Assembly: GCA_030695565.1 (NCBI GenBank) | Contig: JAUYRZ010000056.1 | Span: 1-64,000 of the forward strand | Source: Archangium sp. | GTDB lineage: Bacteria; Myxococcota; Myxococcia; Myxococcales; Myxococcaceae | Direction of reading: 5' to 3' | Length of the DNA: 64,000 nt | In this document: piece by piece, positions 39,687-47,101 of the stretch | Layout: each line of letters starts with the position of its first letter | Position numbering within the stretch: position 1 is the stretch's first letter | Translations under genes and position numbers: made by a program | Notes under the pieces: model-generated | The model's database searches: none | Told to the model about the DNA's origin: nothing | What the model saw: only the letters and a program-made list of their open reading frames with translations

Positions 39687-42600
39687 ATGGTTCGAAGAGC
39701 GTTGTGTCTGTGTGTGATCGTGCTTGCGTCGTGCAAGGCAGACCTCGAAATCCCTCCGGCGCCTGTCTCTGCGTCCGTCGTCGGAGCGGTCGATACCGAC
39801 CCCGCCCAGACCAACGTCGCGCCGGGCGGCATCACGGTGCAGCTGATCGACGACGACGGGCTCAAGCGCTCGACGCTCACCGACGCCGACGGCGGCTTCG
39901 CCCACGTCGGGGTGCAGCCCGGCCTCTACGCACTCGAGGTGACCGCGCCCACCTTCGCCACGCTGATCGTGCCCAACGTGCGCGTGCGTTCGGGCGTACC
40001 CACGGATGTCGGCGTGCTCTCGCCCACCAGCACCCGCAACTCACCCGACGAAGGCCGCCTCACCGGCCTGGTCAGCGCCCCCGCGGGCGCGTCGGTCGCC
40101 GGCGCCACCGTGCAGTTTCTCTTGAAGCCCAATGACGACCTGCTCGGCCAGGTGACGGTGGGTTTCGACGGCGTCTTCACCGAGCGGCTGCCGCCCGGCC
40201 ACTACGTGCTGCGCGCCTCGCACCCCGACTTCACCAGCGTCGACTCGATGGAGCTCGAGCTGCTGCGCGGCCAGGTGCAGGACCTGCGCATGACGCCGCT
40301 GCTGCTGGGGCTCAACCCCGCAACGCTCACCGGCACCGTGATGCGCGAAGTCGAAGGCGGGCCCGCGGTTCCGGCCGACGGCGCGTTGGTCACGCTGGGC
40401 AACGGAGCGACCACCACCACCGACGCCCAGGGCGCCTTCATTCTCACCGGGCTGCCCGCGGGCTCGTTCACCTTGCGCGCGGCCCTGGCGGCCCACTTCG
40501 ATCCCTCTCCTGCACGGATGGTCACCTTGCGCGCCGGCCAGACCACCGCGGCCGATCCGTTTACCGTCTCGCTCGTGCGCGGCACCATCGAGGGCACCGT
40601 CGAGCTGTCTGATCGCGCGCCCATCGACGTGGTGAGCGTGAGCGCGGTCTCCGCCTCCACCATGCGCGGTTACGCGGCCGTGGTTTCGCCCGATCCCCTG
40701 CTCCCCTACCGCGGCACCTTCACCATCAACGACGTGCCTTCGGGCTCGTATGAAGTGCAGGCCGCCAAGGCCCGCTACAGCCGCGCCACCACCACGGTGA
40801 GCGTCACCACCGGCAGCACGCCCGCGGGCAACCTGTTGCTCGCGCTCCAGCAGGGCGACTTCCTCATCGACGACGCCGACACCACCAACGTCTCGGGCTA
40901 CACCCGCACGCGCGACGTGACCCTGCGCTTCACCGGCTTCCCGGCGACCGGCGTCACCAGCTTCCGCGTGGCCGAAGATCCGGGCTTTCCCGATGCCGGT
41001 TTTGCCCCCTACACCGGCGTGCAGCAGCCCTACAGCTTGAGCAGCAGCGGGGACGGCCTCAAGACGGTCTTCGCCCAGTACCGCGACAACACCGGCGCCA
41101 CGAGCCCCACGTTTCAAAACAGCATCATCCTCGACCAGGTGGCCCCGCCCGCACCGGGAGTCACGCTGCAGAGCACCGGCACGCCCAACGGCGCGGTGCG
41201 TTTTGCCCGCACCAACCAGGTGCTCCCGCTGAGCCTGGTGGCCACCGATGATCGCGGGCTGGCCGCGATGAAGATCTCCGGCAGCAACTCGCTGGGCACC
41301 GATGGCACGTTGATCGGCCCCCGCTTGAGCGTGCAGGGCACCACCACCTTCGCGCGCTCGACCTCTGCCGATGGGGCGCAGACCGTCTACGTGCAGCTGG
41401 TCGACAACGCGGGCAACCTCAGTCCCCTGGGCCAGGACACCATCGTGGTCGACGCCACGGCGCCCGGGGTGAGCGTCAGCACGCTCGCCATTCCCCGCGG
41501 GCTTCGCGCCAGCGTCGATGGGTTCACCAACAGCCCCTTCGTCGACGTGACGGTGGCAGCCACGCCGCAAGCAAACGGCGAAGCGCTCTACATCAAGCTC
41601 GCCAACGCCACGGGCGCTGAGCTCGACGCGGCGAACTTCACGCCCGTGCGCGCTTCCTTCTCGTGGATCGTCACGCCTGCCGATGGGCTCAAGACGGTCT
41701 CGGCGGTGTTGATGGACAGCGCGGGCAATACCAGCGCGATCGCCAGCTCGACCATCACGCTCGACACCACCCCGCCGTCGCCGGTGAGCGCCACGCTCGC
41801 GTCCGGACTGGTGCGGGGCTCGCCGGTGCGCGTGAACGTGGCCTCCACCGCGGTCGATCTCTCGCCCACCGTGGGCCTGGCGACCTCTGACAACCCGGGC
41901 TTTCCGGGCGCCGCGGGACCGTTGCCAGCGGGCGGCTTCGTCGACGTGCCGCTCACCACCGTGCCGTCGTCGCCGGGCGTCTATCCGGCCACCGTCTACG
42001 CACGCTTCCGCGATCGCGCGGGCAACGACGCGGTCATCTCGTTGCCGCTCACCGTCGACTCCGAACCGCCGGCTGGCTTCATCACGCTGCAGGGTGCGTT
42101 GGCCGATGGCACGCCTGATTCGTCACTGACCGCCGGTGCCGCTGTCAGCGTGTTGGCCGGCACCGTGACCGGCGCCTCTGGCTACGTGCTGGGCGACGCC
42201 TCGCTCACGGCGTGCCCCAACCCGCAGACCACCACCTACGCCGCGATGCCCACCACCGGCGTGTTGCCGCACACCCTCACCGGCTCGGGCTCTCCGCGCG
42301 AAGTGCGCGCCTGTTTCCGCGACGCCGCCGGCAACGTCTTCGGCGGCCTGGTGAGCGGCGCCTGGGTGCCCTCGACCACCATCGGCTTCGACGCCACGCC
42401 GCCCACGGGCTGCACGCTGTCGGTCTCTGGCCGCAAGGTCGACGGCACGCCTGCCCCCGCGGGGCGCACGGCCAGCGTCGACGTGATCACCCAGCTCACC
42501 GGCTGCAGCGGCGCGCTCGAGGCGGTGATCAGCAACGGCGTGGTGACCTGCAGCAACACGGTCACCGGCTGGGCTGCGCTCACAGGGCTCGCCTCGCCGC

Positions 42601-45600
42601 AGCTGCCCCCGGTCGATGGCACCAAGACCGTGTCGGCCTGCGTGCGAGATGCCGCGCGCAACGTGGCCAGCGTCGCCTCGGTGAACATCGTGCTCGACAC
42701 CGCACCTCCCTCAGCCGCGTCGGTGGAGATCGAATTCCTCGAAGGCGTGGTGAACCGCACCGAAGCCAGCGGGCGAAGCCCCGACGGCGGGCTCTTCGTG
42801 AGCGCCGCGGTCAGGGCCACCTGGGCCGACGCCACCGAGCTGGTGTTGGAGACCTCCGATGGCCGCGGCCCGCTCGACGCTGGCGCCGTCTTCACGCCGC
42901 TCTCCCCCGGGTTGCGCTCGGTGACCTCGGATCAAGGCGGCGGCTCGGCCCTGGTGCAGTTGCTCGATCTCTCATCCCTCGGCGCTTCGCCCGACGCCTT
43001 CAGGCTGGGCATCGGCGCCCGCTTCCGTGACGACGTGGGAAACGCCACCGAGCGCGTCGACACCCAGGTGCTGCTCGACGTCACCCGGCCGCTGCCTCCG
43101 ACCCTCACGGGCCTGTCGACGGGCAATCGGTCCGGCACGCTCTTCTGGTTGGCCTCGCCCTCCTTCGACGTCACCAATTACGAGCTGGGCACGGGTACCT
43201 CGATGTTCGTGGTGGGTGGTCAGGCCCCCGCCGGCGCGCGCACCGGTACGGCCATCGGCTTGCGGAACCGGCGCGAGTACCAGTTCGCCGTGCGCGCGGT
43301 CGACGGTGCCGGCAACCGCTCGCTGCTCTCGAACGCGCTGACAGGCACCTCGGGCTGGCGCGCCGCCACCGTGCCGCTCAACAGCGTCTACCCGGTGCGA
43401 CCGCTCGACGTGGCGGTCAAAGGTGAAGACATCTACCTCACGTTCTCCGAGCGCGACGTGGAGGGCTCGGTCGAGACGGGGAATCTGCGCATGGCCCACT
43501 CGCCCGATCGGGGCCGCACCTGGCAGCTGTCGACCATCGACGCTTCCTTCGCGTGGAACCGCAAGGTGGGCCGCATCAACGTGCAGGACACGCAGATCGC
43601 CGTGACCACCATCGGCAGCGATCAGGATCCCTCGACCACCAACTACCCCACGCTCGGCGAGGCGAAGATCTACTCGTCGATCGATGGCGTGAGCTGGACG
43701 AAGTGGACCGACTCCAATCTGCCGATGCAGGCCAACTGGGGTGAAGTGGGCGGGCCGGGCCTGGTGGTCAGCGGAACCTTCGGCCGCATGTATTACGTGC
43801 AGAACCCGGGCGCGGCGAACCTGATCCGCACGTATGGCACCACGCTCGTCTCGGGCTTCAACTTCCCCCTCCTCTCCACCTTCTACGACGCGCCCGACAC
43901 CGTGCAGATGAACGATCTGGCGGTCTGCGATGGCAACTACCTCAAGGTGATGGTGTGGAAAGAAGCGGGGCAGCTCAACTCGCTGACCCATCGCTTCGTC
44001 TACGACACCGACTACGTGGGCACCGAAGGCAACGGCGCCCTGGTGCAATCGGGCGCGAACGACTCGTTCGATCTCGCGTGCTCTTCGTTGCCCGGGCGGG
44101 CCAATGCGTACGTCGTCTACAAGCAGGGCGCGACGATCGGATTCCGCGGCAGGCAGGCGAGCGGCACCTGGCTGGGCAATGGCGGCTTCTCGGTGGTCAA
44201 CGACGCCGACGTGCGGTTCCCCCCTCGCATCCACGCAGCGGGCACCATCGCGGCGATGGTCTACCGGCCCCAGAGCGGCGGCGTGCGCCTGGGCGTGGTC
44301 ACGGATGAGGGGAGCGGCTTCTCGCCCACCGATTGGGATCGGGTGGAGGCCAACCCGCTCCAGGGCTACTGGCCCGTGGTGGGCGGCGAGGCGATCGACG
44401 ATCTGGCCATCGCGTACACCGACTCCGATGCCGCCACGCTGACCGTGCTGGTGCCCGAGCTGCGCGGCGTGACCGGCCGCGGGCTGCCGGGCATCAACAC
44501 CGCTTCTCTCTCGTGGTCCAGCGGAGGCCTGAGCGACTTCATCGTCGGCACCGACGACAACGCCAGCTTCGTCACCCCGCAGCAGAGCTTCTACATGAGC
44601 CAGCCCACCTTCGACGTGGCCGTGCCTGCCGATGAGCCGCTCTACCACCGCATCGGCGCGCGTGATTCGTTCGGCCAGGGGTCGGAGGAAGGCGAGATCT
44701 GGCAGATGGCGCCGTTCGAACAGACGACCCTCTTCACCGCAAACTTCAGCGTGGGCACCGGCGCGACCTCCACCGCGGGGGTGGTGGCGCACGACAACAC
44801 CGTGGTGGTCTTGCCGCCCTACGGCCTCAAGATGACCACTGACTCCGACCTGACGCTCTACCGCTCGGTCGATCAAGGGCGGAACTGGGCGGCGCTCCAA
44901 CCGCCCGCCGCCGTGGTGACCTCCGCCGCGCGCTCGATGGATGGCGCGCTGGGTCGCGCGGTGTTGGCGTACCGGCTCTCGGCCTCCATCGGCGTGCGCG
45001 CCCGGCTCTTCTCCAGCCTGACGGGCGCCTACCCGGCAGAGACGATGATCGACGCCACCATGAACGCCGATCACATCGCGGTGGGCACCGATCGCAACAA
45101 CCGCTTCGCCATCGTCTCCAGCTCAGTGGCGACCGACCAGATCGGCATCGCGTGGTCGAACGACGGCGTCACCTTCGTCAACCGCGCGCGGCTCACCATT
45201 CCCGCGGCGGCCAGCTACGCCATCACCGACGTGTCGGTGTGGCGCGTCGATCCCTTCCGGCTGATCATCTCGTGGCGTCAGAGCGGCGCCGGCAGCGAGC
45301 GCATCTACTTCGCCGAGTCGACCGACCAGGGCGTCACCTTCGGAGTTCCGGTGCTGCTGGTCGACGGCACCACCGGCGGCTCGGGCAACCAGTTCGTCAA
45401 CAGCCAGACCATCACCCGGGGCTCGGGCAACGACGCCTACAGCATCCTCGGGTACGTCAGTCAGAACGCGGTCACCCCGCCCCGCTCGGCCAACCTGTTC
45501 CTGGCCATCACGGGCACCGATCACCCTCCCACCACGGGCAACTTCACCCAGTTCCTGCTCGACCAGGATCCCGCGGTGAAAGACAGCTTCGATCTCACCT

Positions 45601-45887
45601 CGACCAGCGATGGCCACGTGGTGGCGTACCAGACGACCAACCTGGTGGGCTCGGTCAACGAGATCTCACTCAAGGCCGCGCTCTGCACCACCGACTGTCA
45701 CCTGCTCAAGAACTGGTACCGGCGATCACTCGCCACCTGGCCGGGCAACTCCGCCACCCGGCTCTCTCCGGTGGTCACTCAGTCGACCACCAGCGGCGGC
45801 GCCATCGGGCCCCGGTGGTACGTCACCTTCCGCGAAGCCGGGCAGCTGCGCATCTTGCGCGGGGGCCTGGTGCGCCGGGTGCGCTGA
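39687..45887 (+). CDS. Giant multidomain surface lipoprotein (CarboxypepD_reg-like, Ig-like, FN3, BNR/Asp-box)
   Basis: A 2066-residue exported protein. The lipobox is VLASC (about residue 16). In order: three or four carboxypeptidase-regulatory-like domains (GGITVQLIDDDG, SLTRGTIEGTV-type starts, LTDADGGFAHV); Ig-like repeats with DNAGN / DRAGND and ITLDTTPPSP-type borders (about 420-1150); an FN3-like domain (about 1160-1250); then a beta-propeller-like region with Asp-boxes (SPDRGRTWQL, SVDQGRNWAAL, STDQGVTF). There is no sialidase catalytic set. It is probably an adhesin or surface scaffold. The ATG at 39687 opens the signal peptide. Long antisense frames below it are shadows. Confidence 0.88.
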   Translation: MVRRALCLCVIVLASCKADLEIPPAPVSASVVGAVDTDPAQTNVAPGGITVQLIDDDGLKRSTLTDADGGFAHVGVQPGLYALEVTAPTFATLIVPNVRVRSGVPTDVGVLSPTSTRNSPDEGRLTGLVSAPAGASVAGATVQFLLKPNDDLLGQVTVGFDGVFTERLPPGHYVLRASHPDFTSVDSMELELLRGQVQDLRMTPLLLGLNPATLTGTVMREVEGGPAVPADGALVTLGNGATTTTDAQGAFILTGLPAGSFTLRAALAAHFDPSPARMVTLRAGQTTAADPFTVSLVRGTIEGTVELSDRAPIDVVSVSAVSASTMRGYAAVVSPDPLLPYRGTFTINDVPSGSYEVQAAKARYSRATTTVSVTTGSTPAGNLLLALQQGDFLIDDADTTNVSGYTRTRDVTLRFTGFPATGVTSFRVAEDPGFPDAGFAPYTGVQQPYSLSSSGDGLKTVFAQYRDNTGATSPTFQNSIILDQVAPPAPGVTLQSTGTPNGAVRFARTNQVLPLSLVATDDRGLAAMKISGSNSLGTDGTLIGPRLSVQGTTTFARSTSADGAQTVYVQLVDNAGNLSPLGQDTIVVDATAPGVSVSTLAIPRGLRASVDGFTNSPFVDVTVAATPQANGEALYIKLANATGAELDAANFTPVRASFSWIVTPADGLKTVSAVLMDSAGNTSAIASSTITLDTTPPSPVSATLASGLVRGSPVRVNVASTAVDLSPTVGLATSDNPGFPGAAGPLPAGGFVDVPLTTVPSSPGVYPATVYARFRDRAGNDAVISLPLTVDSEPPAGFITLQGALADGTPDSSLTAGAAVSVLAGTVTGASGYVLGDASLTACPNPQTTTYAAMPTTGVLPHTLTGSGSPREVRACFRDAAGNVFGGLVSGAWVPSTTIGFDATPPTGCTLSVSGRKVDGTPAPAGRTASVDVITQLTGCSGALEAVISNGVVTCSNTVTGWAALTGLASPQLPPVDGTKTVSACVRDAARNVASVASVNIVLDTAPPSAASVEIEFLEGVVNRTEASGRSPDGGLFVSAAVRATWADATELVLETSDGRGPLDAGAVFTPLSPGLRSVTSDQGGGSALVQLLDLSSLGASPDAFRLGIGARFRDDVGNATERVDTQVLLDVTRPLPPTLTGLSTGNRSGTLFWLASPSFDVTNYELGTGTSMFVVGGQAPAGARTGTAIGLRNRREYQFAVRAVDGAGNRSLLSNALTGTSGWRAATVPLNSVYPVRPLDVAVKGEDIYLTFSERDVEGSVETGNLRMAHSPDRGRTWQLSTIDASFAWNRKVGRINVQDTQIAVTTIGSDQDPSTTNYPTLGEAKIYSSIDGVSWTKWTDSNLPMQANWGEVGGPGLVVSGTFGRMYYVQNPGAANLIRTYGTTLVSGFNFPLLSTFYDAPDTVQMNDLAVCDGNYLKVMVWKEAGQLNSLTHRFVYDTDYVGTEGNGALVQSGANDSFDLACSSLPGRANAYVVYKQGATIGFRGRQASGTWLGNGGFSVVNDADVRFPPRIHAAGTIAAMVYRPQSGGVRLGVVTDEGSGFSPTDWDRVEANPLQGYWPVVGGEAIDDLAIAYTDSDAATLTVLVPELRGVTGRGLPGINTASLSWSSGGLSDFIVGTDDNASFVTPQQSFYMSQPTFDVAVPADEPLYHRIGARDSFGQGSEEGEIWQMAPFEQTTLFTANFSVGTGATSTAGVVAHDNTVVVLPPYGLKMTTDSDLTLYRSVDQGRNWAALQPPAAVVTSAARSMDGALGRAVLAYRLSASIGVRARLFSSLTGAYPAETMIDATMNADHIAVGTDRNNRFAIVSSSVATDQIGIAWSNDGVTFVNRARLTIPAAASYAITDVSVWRVDPFRLIISWRQSGAGSERIYFAESTDQGVTFGVPVLLVDGTTGGSGNQFVNSQTITRGSGNDAYSILGYVSQNAVTPPRSANLFLAITGTDHPPTTGNFTQFLLDQDPAVKDSFDLTSTSDGHVVAYQTTNLVGSVNEISLKAALCTTDCHLLKNWYRRSLATWPGNSATRLSPVVTQSTTSGGAIGPRWYVTFREAGQLRILRGGLVRRVR

Positions 45888-45951
45888 AGCAGCGGTCAGC
45901 TTCGGGCAGCTCGTCCGGTCAGCCGGAGGACCTCACCCCAGGAGCACTCCC

Positions 45952-46965
45952 ATGCAACGCGCCCTCGCTTCGATCACCCGCATCACCGAGCTGACGCCCA
46001 TCGCTGGCGCCGATCGCATCGAGCTGGCCCGCGTGGCGGGGTGGCAGTGCGTGGTGAAGAAGGGCGAGTTTCGACCCGGTGAGCTCGCGGTGTACCTCGA
46101 GATCGACGCCGTGCCGCCCGACCGCGAGGCCTTCTCGTGGTTGTGGCAGCCGAAGGGCCAGACCGGTGTTCCGCGGCCCGACTCGTTTCGCATTCGCACG
46201 CTGCGGCTGCGCGGCACCCTCTCGCAGGGGCTGCTGATGCCGCTGGCCCAGGCCGGGCTCACCCACGCCCTCGAAGGCGCCGACGTGACGGAGCAGCTGG
46301 GGGTGATCAAGTACGAGCCGCCAGCGCCCAGCGGCATGGGCGACTGGCGCGCCGCGTTCCCTTCGCTCGTGCCGAAGACCGACGAGATGCGCGTGCAGGC
46401 CGTGCCGCAGGTGCTCGAGGAGCTGCGCGGCAAGCCCTTCGTGGCCACCGTGAAGATGGACGGCACCAGCTCGACCTTCGTGATGATCGACGGGGGGCTG
46501 CATGCGTGCGGGCGCAACCACTCCATCGCCGAAGGCGAGAACCTCTACTGGCACGTGGCCAGGAAGCACCGGCTGGCCGACGTGCTGGGCGGTTCGTCAC
46601 TCGCCCTTCAGGGCGAGATCGTGGGGCCGGGCGTGCAGAAGAACCCGGCTGGGCTGAAGGACAAGAGCCTCTTCGTGTTCAACCTCTACGACACGCGAAC
46701 GGGTGAACACCTGAGCGACGGTGAGCTGCGGAAGTTCTGCCAGCAGCACGGGCTGATGCCGGTGCCGCTCGCCTTCGAAGGAGCGCGCTTCGACGAGACG
46801 GTCGACTCGTTGCTCCAGAAGGCGGAGGGCACGTACGAAAACACCGGCAACCAGCGAGAGGGCATCGTGATCAGGCCGGTACAACCGATGCGCTCAGACG
46901 TGCTGGGGGGCCGGCTGTCGTTCAAGGCGATCTCGAACCGCTACCTGCTCGACGAACGTGACTGA
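45952..46965 (+). CDS. ATP-dependent RNA ligase, Rnl5 (DraRnl-like) family
   Basis: A 337-residue nucleotidyltransferase. The N-terminal OB-like module (ADRIELARVAGWQCVVKKGEF, about 18-38) is characteristic of the Deinococcus radiodurans RNA ligase. The ligase core has Lys168 in motif I (KMDGTS), motif III-like LFVFNLYD, motif IV EGIVIRP and motif V SFKAISNRYLL. It would adenylate and seal 3'-OH/5'-PO4 RNA nicks. AGGAG lies 8 bases before the ATG at 45952. A 13-base stem follows its stop. Its place upstream of uvrA may be chance or tie it to damage repair. Confidence 0.88.
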   Translation: MQRALASITRITELTPIAGADRIELARVAGWQCVVKKGEFRPGELAVYLEIDAVPPDREAFSWLWQPKGQTGVPRPDSFRIRTLRLRGTLSQGLLMPLAQAGLTHALEGADVTEQLGVIKYEPPAPSGMGDWRAAFPSLVPKTDEMRVQAVPQVLEELRGKPFVATVKMDGTSSTFVMIDGGLHACGRNHSIAEGENLYWHVARKHRLADVLGGSSLALQGEIVGPGVQKNPAGLKDKSLFVFNLYDTRTGEHLSDGELRKFCQQHGLMPVPLAFEGARFDETVDSLLQKAEGTYENTGNQREGIVIRPVQPMRSDVLGGRLSFKAISNRYLLDERD

Positions 46966-46969
46966 TGAA

Positions 46970-47005
46970 GGCCCGCTCCACGCCCAGCCGCTCGTGGAGC
47001 GGGCC
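46970..47005. terminator. Strong hairpin between RNA ligase and uvrA
   Basis: A perfect 13-base stem, GGCCCGCTCCACG (46970-46982) and CGTGGAGCGGGCC (46993-47005), around a 10-base loop, starting 5 bases after the ligase stop. The T-run expected of an intrinsic terminator is weak (CGCTCTTC). It is unrelated to the dispersed element. Confidence 0.6.
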
Positions 47006-47032
47006 GCGCTCTTCGGGTAGGGAATTCTTGAC

Positions 47033-47049
47033 CTGAACACCCGTTCCGG
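47033..47049 (+). promoter_or_regulatory. LexA/SOS-box-like site upstream of uvrA
   Basis: CTGAACACCCGTTCCGG fits the Myxococcus xanthus LexA consensus CTRHAMRYBYGTTCAGS (from memory) at 16 of 17 positions and contains the GAAC-N4-GTTC core. It lies 53 bases before the uvrA ATG and overlaps TTGACC (47028-47033), a good -35 box; no convincing -10 box is evident. uvrA is a classic SOS gene. Confidence 0.6.
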
Positions 47050-47101
47050 GCGAAGTCGCGCGGGCGCTGGCACCCCATCGGCGCTACTTCAGGGCAACCC
47101 C

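Noticed and set aside
42972-45074. Long antisense ORF of 700 codons under the giant lipoprotein gene
   Set aside because: It has low-complexity Arg/Gly/His composition and no family motifs; it is a high-GC shadow of the plus-strand gene.
39687-45887. Sialidase activity for the giant lipoprotein because of its Asp-boxes
   Set aside because: Asp-boxes are structural; no arginine triad, tyrosine nucleophile pattern or FRIP motif can be recognised.
47035-47046. Gram-positive Cheo/LexA box (GAAC-N4-GTTC) as the reading of the uvrA site
   Set aside because: The organism is not Gram-positive; the longer myxobacterial consensus explains the same bases better.
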